In this document: one piece after another, positions 50,285-59,783 of the stretch
Position numbering within the stretch: position 1 is the stretch's first letter
Layout: every line of letters starts with the position of its first letter
Assembly (NCBI GenBank): GCA_015478775.1
Contig: JADMKP010000010.1
Coordinates: forward strand, 48,493-112,492
Source: Fermentimonas sp.
Lineage (GTDB): Bacteria > Bacteroidota > Bacteroidia > Bacteroidales > Dysgonomonadaceae
Direction: 5' to 3'
Length of the DNA stretch: 64,000 nucleotides
Notes under the pieces: model-generated
What the model was told of the DNA's origin: nothing
The model's input: the letters and a program-made list of their open reading frames with translations, nothing else
Database searches by the model: none
Made by a program: the position numbers and the translations under genes

Positions 50285-51652
50285 CTAATACTCTGTTTTT
50301 ATTAATGTGCCCGGAAAGTAGTGTTTTAATATTTCGTTATACATATAACCTTTTTCTGCCATTAAAGCTGCACCTATCTGGCACAAGCCAACGCCGTGGC
50401 CCCATCCGGCGCCCTTCAGTAAAAATTTTTGAGGTATACCTTCATCGTCTTCATCCTGAGCATCGACAATAAAAGCAGAACTGTATAAATGAGATTTTGA
50501 TAGAGTTCGTCTTATTTCGAGCTCTTTTCCAATTACCATAACTTTATCGGTCCCCATGATTTTAAGCCTTTTAATTCGTCCAGAAGTACCCCTTTCGAGT
50601 GGTATAAGATCAATAATACTACCAAAATCTATACCCAAACGATCTTTTATGATTTCAGATAGCTCGCTCTGACTATAGGTTATGCTCCATCTATAAAAAT
50701 CGAATGTTTCCCTATCATAATCATTTAGCACTTGATTAAGAATAGTTTTATCCTGTGTATTGCAAAATGCATCGGGGGAATTAGAAATCCACTCTTCTGC
50801 GTTTTCTTCTATTGTTAGATCTGGAAAAGGGACTCCACTAAAACTATCAGGTTTTCCTTGCAAATATGGATGTACAATGGGTTCCCAAACATTCTCAAAA
50901 GTCTCCATTACTCCACCACAACATTTATAATATCTGGTATCGCAAATAGAACCTCTGTATGAAAGGATTTTGCCATAAGTATCGTTAATTACACTGTTAA
51001 CAAGTTCAGAAGACTGTTTGGTTATACCTTGATATCGCTGGCAATGGTCGTCTGCACAAACATCAAAATGCTCATGATCTTCTCGATCATACCATCTGAT
51101 TATTTCATTTGACGTTACTATTGATGTTTGATAATTGTTTTCATGTTTATTGAATAGTTTGTTTTTTGTTAACTGTGCCAAAAGCCAGCTTCGAGAAATA
51201 ATTGAATGAGCTTTTAGAAGTTCTTCAGAACTGGTAGAACTCATTTCAGAAGATATAACACTCTTAAGGTAATCTTCAATTGAAACCACATTTATAGCAG
51301 TTACACTTGCACCGTTTTCACCATCTTCAACTGTAATAAACTTCAATCCTCCCAGAAATCTTTGATTCTCTTTTCTCTCCCAGTGGAAATCTACACCAAT
51401 GGTAACCATTTTTAATTCAAAACTATCGCTGTGCAGCTGATCAGATTCAAATGTTATCTCAGTGTATTCTTCTCCATTGAATAATAAATTACCATCATTT
51501 ATTCTCACCTCATATTCTCCCGGAGGAAAATCTTTACCTTGAAGTTTATAAGTAGAAAGTAAAGAAAAACCTATCACCTGCTGCCTTTGTAAAATACCCA
51601 CATGTATCAAAGGCTCACTCATTTTAAATTGTTTCTCGTCTGAAGTTCCCAT
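50285..51652 (-). CDS. SpoIID/LytB-domain protein, without signal peptide
   Basis: The 455-residue protein has the SpoIID domain in the middle and C-terminus: 'NVVSIEDYLKSVISSEMS', 'LLKAHSIISRSWLLAQ', 'YKCCGGVMETFENVW' and the hallmark 'LKGAGWGHGVGLCQIGAALMA'. SpoIID cleaves glycan strands lacking stem peptides. The N-terminus is hydrophilic ('MGTSDEKQFKMSEP') with no signal, from either start (51652 or 51622). The protein should therefore be cytoplasmic, unlike SpoIID. Next to ampG this suggests action on imported muropeptides. The start is 4 nt after folA. Confidence 0.88.
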   Translation of the reverse strand: MGTSDEKQFKMSEPLIHVGILQRQQVIGFSLLSTYKLQGKDFPPGEYEVRINDGNLLFNGEEYTEITFESDQLHSDSFELKMVTIGVDFHWERKENQRFLGGLKFITVEDGENGASVTAINVVSIEDYLKSVISSEMSSTSSEELLKAHSIISRSWLLAQLTKNKLFNKHENNYQTSIVTSNEIIRWYDREDHEHFDVCADDHCQRYQGITKQSSELVNSVINDTYGKILSYRGSICDTRYYKCCGGVMETFENVWEPIVHPYLQGKPDSFSGVPFPDLTIEENAEEWISNSPDAFCNTQDKTILNQVLNDYDRETFDFYRWSITYSQSELSEIIKDRLGIDFGSIIDLIPLERGTSGRIKRLKIMGTDKVMVIGKELEIRRTLSKSHLYSSAFIVDAQDEDDEGIPQKFLLKGAGWGHGVGLCQIGAALMAEKGYMYNEILKHYFPGTLIKTEY

Positions 51653-51656
51653 GACT

Positions 51657-52169
51657 TTATTCTTTCTTTATAAAGGTTATAAATGAATAATCAAACTGAT
51701 TTTTCTCATCCGCTTTATGTTTTTCCTCCACAATTAATTCCCAATTATTAAAATCTATTTTTGGGAAAAAGGTGTCTGCCTCTTCAAATATATGATGTAT
51801 GCGTGTAAGGTACAATTTATTGGTAAGATGAAGAGTAGAATCGTATATTTTTCCACCTCCAATTATAAAAACTTTCTCTTTGTCTTTGATTAATAAAAAT
51901 GCTTCATCAATAGATCGGACAACAATACATCCGGGATAATTATTTGCATTATCTGAAGTAATTACAATGTTTATTCTATTGGGTAAAGCACCATTCGGGA
52001 GAGATTCATATGTTTTTCTACCCATAATAATTGTGTGACCGGTGGTAAGTTTTTTAAAGTGCTTTAAATCGTTGGGAAGATGGCAAAGTAAATCGCCATC
52101 CTTGCCAATACCATTGTTCTCGTCAACTACCACTATTATAGCAACTTCTGTCTTTTGCTCTTTTATCAT
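51657..52169 (-). CDS. folA: Dihydrofolate reductase
   Basis: The 170-residue enzyme has the normal length and motifs: 'VVDENNGIGKDGDLLCHLPN', 'TIIMGRKTYESLP', 'VFIIGGGKIYD'. Asp in 'NDLKHF' is the folate-binding acid. It regenerates tetrahydrofolate, partner of ThyA encoded just upstream. A gap of 101 nt separates the two genes. Confidence 0.95.
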   Translation of the reverse strand: MIKEQKTEVAIIVVVDENNGIGKDGDLLCHLPNDLKHFKKLTTGHTIIMGRKTYESLPNGALPNRINIVITSDNANNYPGCIVVRSIDEAFLLIKDKEKVFIIGGGKIYDSTLHLTNKLYLTRIHHIFEEADTFFPKIDFNNWELIVEEKHKADEKNQFDYSFITFIKKE

Positions 52170-52270
52170 TTCGGAATCTAATTATTAAACGGAGACTTAA
52201 TAATAAAGCTTCACTCGTTTATCGAATTTCTCACAAATAACTCTCAAACTTTTCCTGAATCTAATTCTTA

Positions 52271-53065
52271 TTAAATTGAGACCTCGCCCTTAATATGAGG
52301 ATGCGGATTGTAATTAATCAGTTCGAAGTCCTCATACCTGAAGCTAAATATATCTTTAACATCAGGATTTATTTTCATCTCGGGTAAGCTACGTGGAGTT
52401 CGCGAGAGTTGCAGATCTACCTGCTCCAGATGATTTAAATATATATGAGCGTCGCCAAATGTATGTACAAAATCTCCCTCTTGTAAACCTGTAACCTGAG
52501 CCATCATTTTTAGTAAAAGTGCATAAGAAGCAATATTAAATGGCACACCTAAAAATATATCAGCGCTCCTTTGATAAAGTTGTAAGCTTAATTTACCATC
52601 TGATACATAGAATTGAAAAAAAGCATGGCAGGGCGGAAGATTCATATTTGGAAGATCGGCCACATTCCACGAGCTAACCAATATACGACGTGAATCGGGA
52701 TTGTTTTTTATAGTTTGAACCACTTGAGAAATCTGGTCGATATGCCCTCCATTATAATCGGGCCACGAGCGCCATTGATATCCATAAATATGACCAAGGT
52801 CTCCTTCTTCATCTGCCCACTCATTCCATATATTGACGCCGTTGTCTGTAAGGTATTTAATGTTTGTATCTCCATTCAGGAACCACAAAAGTTCATGAAT
52901 AATTGACCTGAGGTGTAGTTTTTTTGTAGTAAGAACAGGAAATCCTTCGTTAAGTCTATATCTGCTCTGATGTCCAAAGATACTTATCGTACCAGTGCCT
53001 GTACGATCTTCTTTTTTGACACCTTCATTAATAGTTCTTTGTAATAAATCGATATATTGTTGCAT
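52271..53065 (-). CDS. thyA: Thymidylate synthase
   Basis: The protein has 264 residues, exactly the usual ThyA length, when started at the ATG at 53065 ('[15 protein letters not shown]'). The ATG at 53101 adds 12 residues without family match. The catalytic Cys lies in '[12 protein letters not shown]', with '[16 protein letters not shown]', '[19 protein letters not shown]' and 'GDAHIYLNH'. It converts dUMP to dTMP using methylene-THF. First gene of the thyA-folA-SpoIID-ampG run. Confidence 0.96.
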   Translation of the reverse strand: MQQYIDLLQRTINEGVKKEDRTGTGTISIFGHQSRYRLNEGFPVLTTKKLHLRSIIHELLWFLNGDTNIKYLTDNGVNIWNEWADEEGDLGHIYGYQWRSWPDYNGGHIDQISQVVQTIKNNPDSRRILVSSWNVADLPNMNLPPCHAFFQFYVSDGKLSLQLYQRSADIFLGVPFNIASYALLLKMMAQVTGLQEGDFVHTFGDAHIYLNHLEQVDLQLSRTPRSLPEMKINPDVKDIFSFRYEDFELINYNPHPHIKGEVSI

Positions 53066-53141
53066 ATTATTTGTTTTTTGCACGAAGCTATAAGTATCCA
53101 CTAAAATGAACCATTTTTATTAATTCATATTAGCAACAAGA

Positions 53142-53172
53142 CAAAAATAACTTATTTTTTGCTGACAACAAG
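53142..53172 (-). promoter_or_regulatory. Bacteroidota-type promoter for thyA
   Basis: On the reverse strand CTTG (53172-53169; 3 of 4 to TTTG) is followed after 19 nt by TATTTTTG (53149-53142), a full -7 match. The thyA ATG follows 76 nt later. Confidence 0.5.
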
Positions 53173-53336
53173 CTATTATTATAAAGTAATTGGAATTGGA
53201 ATTTTTTTCGCAATTTTCTTTGGGGTTTTCATATACAAACAATTAAAAATATGAACGATTAATGGTTTAAATTGTTTTATTTTATAAGTTTGGAAAGCAT
53301 TATTTTATTAAACAACCATTTATAAAAACATTTCTC

Positions 53337-53927
53337 ATGAATATTTCAGAATTACTAAACAGCTCGATAGGACAAACTATTGTTAAAAATGCTGCAGGCA
53401 AATTAGGAATGAATACTAATGAAGCATCAAGTGCAGTTAGAACTTCACTATCCACCATTTTGGCAGGGATGACTCGCAATTCTCAATCGAAGGAAGGAGC
53501 CGAGAGTCTCAATAAAGCAATTGAAACTAAACACGATGGATCTTTACTTGATAACCTTTCGGCTATGTTTCAAGGAGATAATGAAAATCTGCAAAGAGAC
53601 GGAGATGGAATATTGGAACATGTTTTTGGTAGTAAAAGGGAAGTTATAGAGCAAAATATTTCGAAGAAAACTGGTGTAAATAACGACAAAATTTCACCTC
53701 TTCTTTCAACTTTGGCACCAATTGTAATGGCATACCTAAGTAAAGAGAAACAGCAATCGAATGCAAGAGCGAGCGATTTAAACACACTGTTGAGCAATTT
53801 AATCGGCGGTTCTCAGCATAGTAGATCAGGTGGTGGTGTAATGGATATGATTAGTGGTATTTTAGATAAAGATAGCGATGGCGATGTAATGGATGATTTG
53901 TTGAATATGTTTGGGAAGAAAAGATAA
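53337..53927 (+). CDS. DUF937 domain protein
   Basis: The 196-residue protein has the DUF937 pattern: 'MNISELLNSSIGQTIVKNAAGKLGM', then 'GILEHVFGSKREVIEQNISKKTGV', 'LLSTLAPIVMAYL'. A Gly/Ser linker follows, and a short tail 'DKDSDGDVMDDLLNMFGKK'. The DxDxDG of the tail resembles a dockerin/EF-hand-like Ca loop. It is helical and probably cytoplasmic, with unknown role. A TAAGTTTG at 53285-53292 could be its -7 box. Confidence 0.87.
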   Translation: MNISELLNSSIGQTIVKNAAGKLGMNTNEASSAVRTSLSTILAGMTRNSQSKEGAESLNKAIETKHDGSLLDNLSAMFQGDNENLQRDGDGILEHVFGSKREVIEQNISKKTGVNNDKISPLLSTLAPIVMAYLSKEKQQSNARASDLNTLLSNLIGGSQHSRSGGGVMDMISGILDKDSDGDVMDDLLNMFGKKR

Positions 53928-53992
53928 TTGTTATATTTGTTAACGCATAATTATAAATAAGAAGAAATTAATATCGACTTAAAATAATATCA

Positions 53993-54595
53993 ATGATAAA
54001 AATGAGTAAAAAGAAATTTGGAATACAGTATTATATCACTGCTTTAATGTTAACGGCAATTTTATTTGCGGGTAATTCTTGTTCTACTTCAGATGATTAT
54101 ATCACGAGAGCAGAAGCTAGAAGATTAATTGAGGAAGCACTAAGAAGTCAAGGTAATGGTTTAAATGAAGCAGAAATAAAAAGATTAATAGACGATGCAA
54201 TAAACTCAAACAATAACAACCTTGAGTTTACTCAGTGGGAAATTGTTAACATAACTGTAAATGCTGATGATTGGGAGTGGAATAACAATTCGGCACAGTG
54301 GGAAGCTTTTTATAATTTGAGTGAATTAACTGAATTTATATATGAGTATGGTGCTATGATTTCCTACGTCTTTATTGGTGAGCAAGGAGTTGATGAAGTT
54401 CAGAAGCTTTTGCCATATATCAATACTTATTCTGTTATGGAAGGTCCTGATACAGTTACTTTTACTGAAACAATTAGTGCCGATTTTCAGCAAGGCAATC
54501 CCAGTACAGTTGCCTTTTTTATTAAGGATTCAGACTTGGCACAAGATCCCGATGCACCTCAAAATTATAATTTCAGAATTGTATTAATTTGGTAA
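53993..54595 (+). CDS. Lipoprotein with coiled-coil segment, paralogue A
   Basis: The 200-residue protein has a lipoprotein signal (Cys30 in 'FAGNSC'; a start at 54002 is possible). A charged helical segment follows with the repeat 'TRAEARRLIEEALRSQGNG' / 'LNEAEIKRLIDDAINSNNNN', then a 120-residue beta domain from 'FTQWEIVNITVNADDWEW'. That domain is shared with the next gene: 'FIYEYGAMISYVFIGEQGVDE' against 'FIYENGAVIGYVFIGSQGVNE', and both end 'QNYNFRIVLIW' / 'QNYNFRVVMVW'. Tandem duplicates, cell-envelope, function unknown. Confidence 0.82.
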   Translation: MIKMSKKKFGIQYYITALMLTAILFAGNSCSTSDDYITRAEARRLIEEALRSQGNGLNEAEIKRLIDDAINSNNNNLEFTQWEIVNITVNADDWEWNNNSAQWEAFYNLSELTEFIYEYGAMISYVFIGEQGVDEVQKLLPYINTYSVMEGPDTVTFTETISADFQQGNPSTVAFFIKDSDLAQDPDAPQNYNFRIVLIW

Positions 54596-54743
54596 TATAA
54601 TTACTCTAATATCCTTAGTATTATATTTTTTTTAGTGGGTAGTTTTTTTGAAGAACTATTCTATTACAATATTGTTTTAATTTAAACGAAAGTTGATTTT
54701 TTATGTGATATACTTAACATTCAAATTTGAAAAACTTATTATT

Positions 54744-55211
54744 ATGAAAAGAAAAATATATACATCACTCTTTACAGGAATATTATTTTTGAGTACCCTG
54801 TTTATAGCCACATCTTGTAGTGACAGCACCGATGACATTATTGAAACTGAATGGAATATCGAGAACTTTACAGTAAATGCATCACAGTGGACATGGAATT
54901 CTGAACTTAACAGATGGGAAGCAGTTAGACCATTAGGATTTATAGATGAGTTTATATATGAAAATGGTGCAGTAATTGGGTATGTATTTATTGGTTCACA
55001 AGGTGTTAATGAGGTGCAAGTGCCTTTACCTTACATAAGAAGTTTTTTGGTAGAAGTGGGTCAAAATGAATTTGTTGATTTCACAGAAACAATAAGTTTT
55101 GAATTTAGCCAGCAAAGAAATGAAGTTACATTCTATATAGAACCCTCAGATGGTGTTCAAGATCAGGATGCAAGACAAAACTATAACTTTAGAGTTGTAA
55201 TGGTTTGGTAA
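54744..55211 (+). CDS. Lipoprotein, paralogue B
   Basis: The 155-residue protein is started at the ATG at 54744 ('MKRKIYTSLFTGILFLSTLF', lipobox Cys in 'IATSC'). A longer frame from 54693 adds 17 residues that break the signal pattern. It carries the same C-terminal beta domain as the upstream gene but without the coiled-coil insert ('TEWNIENFTVNASQWTWNSE' follows soon after the Cys). The 148-nt gap between the genes holds T-tracts only. Function unknown. Confidence 0.82.
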   Translation: MKRKIYTSLFTGILFLSTLFIATSCSDSTDDIIETEWNIENFTVNASQWTWNSELNRWEAVRPLGFIDEFIYENGAVIGYVFIGSQGVNEVQVPLPYIRSFLVEVGQNEFVDFTETISFEFSQQRNEVTFYIEPSDGVQDQDARQNYNFRVVMVW

Positions 55212-55264
55212 TATACCAATCATAAAAATAGCTGCTAATTATTCATTTATTGGTTTTAAAATCC

Positions 55265-56551
55265 TCATAAAAATATAGCCAGTGCATCTGCCACTATAAA
55301 CGAGCTACCGCCGATAAAGATAAGATCATCATTGTCGGCGTTTTTTATTGCAGCTTTTATGGCATTTGAAACATTAGAGTGAGAGCTGCCCAGCAATTGG
55401 TATTCAAAAGCTTGTTCTTTTATTATATCTTCATTTAACGCACGTTCTGTAGATGCTTTTGTGAAATAATAGACTGCATTTCTAGGTAATATCTTCAATA
55501 CAGAATCAATATCTTTATCATTTGCCATCCCAAATACAATATGCAAATTATTATAACTCTCATTTGCCAACTGATCTACAACATATTGTATTCCGTGTGA
55601 ATTGTGTGCAATATCACAAATGATTTTGGGTTCTTGCTGCACAATTTGCCATCTTCCTAATAAACCGGTAAGCGATATTACATTTACAAAACCACTATAT
55701 ACCGCCTCTTTTGGTATATTATAGCCAATCTCTTTAAGAACTTCAATTGAAGTTAATACCGTTCTGGCATTTTTTTCCTGAGCGGGCCCTCTTAATTCTC
55801 CTTTTAAGTCGTTATATCCATCTGCTTTAAAAAGCATTCCACTACTATTTCTTTCAGCCACAAAATTATTAATATATAATTCAGAAAATACTAAAGGAGC
55901 CTCTACGGAATTAGCTTTATCTATAAATACTTGTGCAACTTCAATACTGCCTGCTTCGCCAATTACAACAGGTGTGTGTGATTTTATTATACCTGCCTTT
56001 TCTGCTGCAATCTTCGGAAGTGTATCACCCAGATACTTGATATGATCCAAACCTATGTTTGTGATTACACTTAAATCAGGAGAAATAATATTAGTGCTAT
56101 CAAGCCTTCCACCTAATCCCACCTCCACTATTGCAACATCTATCTTCTGCTCTGAAAACCATAGAAACGACATTTCCATTGTGAGCTCAAAAAATGAAGG
56201 CATAATTGGCTCGAACTTATCTTTATATTGCTTTACAAAATCTATTACAAATTGCTCATCAATCATCTCGCCATTAATGCGAATGCGCTCTCTAAAGTCT
56301 ATTAGGTGAGGAGAAGTATACAATCCAACCCGATACCCCGATTCTTGCAATATGGCTGCTAAAAGATGAGAAGTGGATCCCTTACCGTTAGTACCACCAA
56401 CATGAATTGTTTTGAAGTGGTGATGTGGGTGATTAAAAATTTTATCCAGAGCGAGGCTGTTTTCAAGTCCCTCTTTATAAGCAGCATGCCCAATTCTTTG
56501 ATATTCTGGCATTTGAATATATAGATAATTAAGAGTTTCGTTGTAGTTCAT
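55265..56551 (-). CDS. folC: Bifunctional folylpolyglutamate/dihydrofolate synthase
   Basis: The 428-residue enzyme is a Mur-ligase-type synthase: ATP loop 'TIHVGGTNGKGSTSHLLAAI', the FolC motif 'LYTSPHLIDFRERIRINGE', 'IVEVGLGGRLDSTNIISPDL', and the C-terminal 'CDIAHNSHGIQYVVD'. It adds glutamate to folates. It is not clustered with thyA/folA (2.2 kb away and separated by plus-strand genes) but belongs to the same pathway. Confidence 0.94.
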   Translation of the reverse strand: MNYNETLNYLYIQMPEYQRIGHAAYKEGLENSLALDKIFNHPHHHFKTIHVGGTNGKGSTSHLLAAILQESGYRVGLYTSPHLIDFRERIRINGEMIDEQFVIDFVKQYKDKFEPIMPSFFELTMEMSFLWFSEQKIDVAIVEVGLGGRLDSTNIISPDLSVITNIGLDHIKYLGDTLPKIAAEKAGIIKSHTPVVIGEAGSIEVAQVFIDKANSVEAPLVFSELYINNFVAERNSSGMLFKADGYNDLKGELRGPAQEKNARTVLTSIEVLKEIGYNIPKEAVYSGFVNVISLTGLLGRWQIVQQEPKIICDIAHNSHGIQYVVDQLANESYNNLHIVFGMANDKDIDSVLKILPRNAVYYFTKASTERALNEDIIKEQAFEYQLLGSSHSNVSNAIKAAIKNADNDDLIFIGGSSFIVADALAIFL

Positions 56552-56660
56552 TTATATTAATTTCTAATTATAAGTAAAATGATTAACAGATAGTTACTTA
56601 CCATATAATTATATGACGATTATAAGACAATAACAATATTATTATTAGGTAATTACTAAA

Positions 56661-56692
56661 CGAGGGTGAATTCACATTGTGAAACACCCTCG
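56661..56692. terminator. Hairpin downstream of the M49 peptidase gene
   Basis: CGAGGGTG (56661-56668) pairs with CACCCTCG (56685-56692), with a second inner pairing TCACA/TGTGA. A short TTTAG tail follows on the reverse strand, so it may end the peptidase transcript, but the T-run is weak. Confidence 0.5.
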
Positions 56693-56740
56693 ATATTATT
56701 ATTTTCAATTATTGAAATTGAATGCAGGAGTAGTTGAAAT

Positions 56741-58804
56741 CTAATTTTTAAGTGGCAGAACCGAGTATTGTTTAGAGTAACGCATTTGTTGATTTACATA
56801 ACTTTCGTTATATGAAACCGTTACATCTGTAACATTTCCGTTATCGTCGGTTATCAGCTTATAAACAGGATTCACAAATCCTTTATATGGGGCTATATCA
56901 AGAGATTCATATCGTGACAATACTTCATTATGTATATCCTTATTCACCTTTACGCCATATGTTTCAATTAAGGCTTTACCAGCTTCAAAATCACCTTCCG
57001 ATTTTATTCGTTGTACTTCCGAAAGAAGTTCACCAAACAAAGAGCGTACTTTATCATAATCGTTAATAACTATGTAAGTTTTATCATCTCTTTTTTCGAA
57101 AGTAACAATATTATCTTCTTTTCCTTTTTCAATTATCCAATTAGAAATTGTTGCACGGTTACGCATATGAGCCTGTTCAATATCTTTTCCAGGTTGTATG
57201 CGCGTTAGCTGAGTCATTGCACCATTCATTATATACGAATAGTACTCAGCTTTGTAGGCGTCATTATCGGGCAAAAGACCAAGCTCAACAAGTTTTGGAT
57301 CGGCAAGGTAATATAGCGCAAACAAATCGGCACGTGTTTCTTCAAGAGGAGAAGCATAAGCTTGTAAGACATCTGTACTAATTCCAGGAAGCAATTTTCC
57401 CGATCCGTGACCCAAACACTCATGCAAGTCGGTGTGAAGATTATCCGTTAAAGTTCCATATTTTTTAGATAATTTTACTTCATTATCACTCCACATAAAC
57501 TCTTCTTTAAATCCATTACCCTCAGATGCTCTATCGTAAGCAAAAGTTATATTGTCAATAGTAACAGACTTTGATCCATGGTCTCGTCTTATCCAATCTG
57601 CATTGGGTAGATTTATACCAATTGGAGTAGCAGGGTAGGTGTCACCACCAAGCATTGCAACAGTAATAACTTTTGCCGATACTCCTTTAACTTCCTCTTT
57701 CTTGAAACGATTATCAATAGGTGAATTATCTTCGAACCACTGTGCATTATCACTTATAATAGTTGTTCTTTTAGAAGCTTCTATACTTTTGAAGTTAACT
57801 ATTGATTCCCAACTTCCTTTCAGGCCCATCGGATCGGTATATGTTTCAATAAAGCCATTGATGAAATCTATACGCGAGTCGGTATCTTTTACCCATTTAA
57901 CAGAGTAGTCATCAAATGTTTGAAGGCTACCACTTCTGTAAAATTCAATAAGAGTGTCAATTATATCTTTTTGATGTTCATTCTCAGCAACAGCCGATGC
58001 TTTCTCAAGCCAAACTATTATTCTATCAATAGCCTTATCATACATGCCACCCAACTTCCATACTTTCTCAACAATTTCACCATTTTCTTTAATAACCTTG
58101 CTGTTTAGTCCATACGAAACAGGAGTCTCATCATTAGAGTCTTTCATAGAATTATAAAAGTTCTCCACTTCCTTTTGTGTTACCCCTTCATAAAAATTTA
58201 CTGCTGAAGTTTGTACGATATCACTTCCTTGAGCCTGACTCATTCTCTTGGGCATTAAAGCCGGGTCAAACATTACAGGAATAATTTCGTTAAGTGTTTC
58301 ATCGGCAGCCATTCCATCCCTGAAAGGCATTCTTCCCGGATCTACGCTCTTTACAATAGTAATAAAATACTCTTGAGAGAACTGAGGCATAATTTTATCC
58401 TCAGAATAGTGATGATGTATACCATTAGCCATCCAAATCTGTTTCAGATAAGTCTCAAAATTCTTCCAATCGTCAGTAGATTTGTCACCCATATAATTCT
58501 CGTACAAACCTTCACATACTCTTCTAATAGTAAGGTTGTACCTGTTGTGCTGGTCCCACAATATATCGCGTCCCTCTAGGGCAGCTTGTGAAAGATAATA
58601 AATAAGCTCTTTTTGTTGTAACGACAAGCTGTTGAATCCCGAAACCGGATATCTTAGTATTTCAATATCGGCAAATCTATCTACTTTATATTCAAATGTA
58701 GTATAATCGATATCGTCTGCTATCGTTTCTTTATCTGTCTTTTTACCTTCATTGCAGGCTGCAAACAGAAATATGGTTGTAAGCATAAAAATTACTTTTT
58801 TCAT
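56741..58804 (-). CDS. Dipeptidyl-peptidase III-family metallopeptidase lipoprotein (M49)
   Basis: The 687-residue protein has a lipoprotein signal (Cys17 in 'FLFAAC'). The M49 zinc motifs HExxxH ('LHECLGHGSGK') and EExRAD ('LEETRADLFALYYLAD') lie near residues 460-510, in the expected order. Family enzymes remove dipeptides from oligopeptides. Here the protein should be anchored in the periplasm or on the surface and feed peptide uptake. The stop of this gene is close to a hairpin; purE lies 11 nt upstream of its start in the opposite sense of reading order but on the same strand. Confidence 0.9.
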   Translation of the reverse strand: MKKVIFMLTTIFLFAACNEGKKTDKETIADDIDYTTFEYKVDRFADIEILRYPVSGFNSLSLQQKELIYYLSQAALEGRDILWDQHNRYNLTIRRVCEGLYENYMGDKSTDDWKNFETYLKQIWMANGIHHHYSEDKIMPQFSQEYFITIVKSVDPGRMPFRDGMAADETLNEIIPVMFDPALMPKRMSQAQGSDIVQTSAVNFYEGVTQKEVENFYNSMKDSNDETPVSYGLNSKVIKENGEIVEKVWKLGGMYDKAIDRIIVWLEKASAVAENEHQKDIIDTLIEFYRSGSLQTFDDYSVKWVKDTDSRIDFINGFIETYTDPMGLKGSWESIVNFKSIEASKRTTIISDNAQWFEDNSPIDNRFKKEEVKGVSAKVITVAMLGGDTYPATPIGINLPNADWIRRDHGSKSVTIDNITFAYDRASEGNGFKEEFMWSDNEVKLSKKYGTLTDNLHTDLHECLGHGSGKLLPGISTDVLQAYASPLEETRADLFALYYLADPKLVELGLLPDNDAYKAEYYSYIMNGAMTQLTRIQPGKDIEQAHMRNRATISNWIIEKGKEDNIVTFEKRDDKTYIVINDYDKVRSLFGELLSEVQRIKSEGDFEAGKALIETYGVKVNKDIHNEVLSRYESLDIAPYKGFVNPVYKLITDDNGNVTDVTVSYNESYVNQQMRYSKQYSVLPLKN

Positions 58805-58815
58805 TTTGAAAAGAA

Positions 58816-59322
58816 TCAGTTTGTTTTGTACTTATATTTTATAAGTGCCAATTCTTCATTGGCTTTAGAGATTTTATTTTTCAGGTCCGATTTATATTCA
58901 GCCATTTTATTTTGTGCTGACTCATCGCCGGAAGCAATTATTTGTAGTGCTAATATGGCAGCATTTAGTGCTCCGTTTATACCTACGGTTGCCACCGGAA
59001 TGCCGGGAGGCATCTGAACTATTGCAAGTAGTGCATCTATACCATCAAGTGTAGATTTAATTGGAACACCAATCACTGGTATTGTTGTCATTGAAGCAAT
59101 AACACCAGGTAGATGTGCTGCCATACCGGCTGCTGCAATAATCACCTTAATACCTTTTTTAGCAGCACCTTTTGCAAATACCTCTACCTCTTCTGGAGTT
59201 CTATGTGCAGACAAAGCATTCATCTCAAACGGAATTTCCATCTCATTTAAAAATTGAGCTGCTTTTTCCATAATGGGAAGATCGGACGTACTTCCCATTA
59301 TTATACTTACGATTGGATCCAT
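58816..59322 (-). CDS. purE: N5-carboxyaminoimidazole ribonucleotide mutase
   Basis: The 168-residue class I PurE has 'VSIIMGSTSDLPIMEKAAQFL', 'MNALSAHRTPEEVEVFAKGA' (the catalytic His lies in 'SAHRTP'), 'IIAAAGMAAHLPGVIASMTT' and 'ATVGINGALNAAILALQI'. It interconverts N5-CAIR and CAIR in purine synthesis. It lies 9 nt after gcvH, and 11 nt before the M49 gene, on the same strand, so these genes are probably co-transcribed. Confidence 0.95.
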   Translation of the reverse strand: MDPIVSIIMGSTSDLPIMEKAAQFLNEMEIPFEMNALSAHRTPEEVEVFAKGAAKKGIKVIIAAAGMAAHLPGVIASMTTIPVIGVPIKSTLDGIDALLAIVQMPPGIPVATVGINGALNAAILALQIIASGDESAQNKMAEYKSDLKNKISKANEELALIKYKYKTN

Positions 59323-59331
59323 ATGTTTAAT

Positions 59332-59712
59332 TTATTTTCCAATAAATTCTTTATACTCAGCAGCACTCATTAATGCATCCAGTTCTTCAGGATTTTGAAT
59401 ACTTATTTTAATGATCCATCCACCTTCAAACGGTTCTTTGTTGACTAGTTCAGGAGCATCTTCAAGTTCCTCATTAACCTCAAGCACTTCTCCTGTAACG
59501 GGCATCATTAAATCAGAAACAGTTTTTACAGCTTCAACACTACCAAACACTTCACCTTTTTCAACTGTTTCTCCTTCAGTTGTAATATCAATGAATACAA
59601 TATCACCCAATTCTTCTTGAGCAAAATCGGTTATACCTATAAAAGCCTCATTGCCTTCTACTCTCACCCATTCATGATCTGTAGAATACTTAACATTTTC
59701 AGGAAAGTTCAT
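59332..59712 (-). CDS. gcvH: Glycine cleavage system H protein
   Basis: The 126-residue protein has the full H-protein pattern: '[20 protein letters not shown]', '[15 protein letters not shown]', the lipoyl-attachment Lys in '[20 protein letters not shown]', and '[13 protein letters not shown]'. It shuttles the aminomethyl group on lipoate. No gcvP or gcvT is in the window. It is followed by purE. Confidence 0.95.
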   Translation of the reverse strand: MNFPENVKYSTDHEWVRVEGNEAFIGITDFAQEELGDIVFIDITTEGETVEKGEVFGSVEAVKTVSDLMMPVTGEVLEVNEELEDAPELVNKEPFEGGWIIKISIQNPEELDALMSAAEYKEFIGK

Positions 59713-59783
59713 AGTAATTCAAATTTTAATAAAGATTTATATTTTGTAAATGTACAATTATTTTTGATATATAAGAGCGATTA

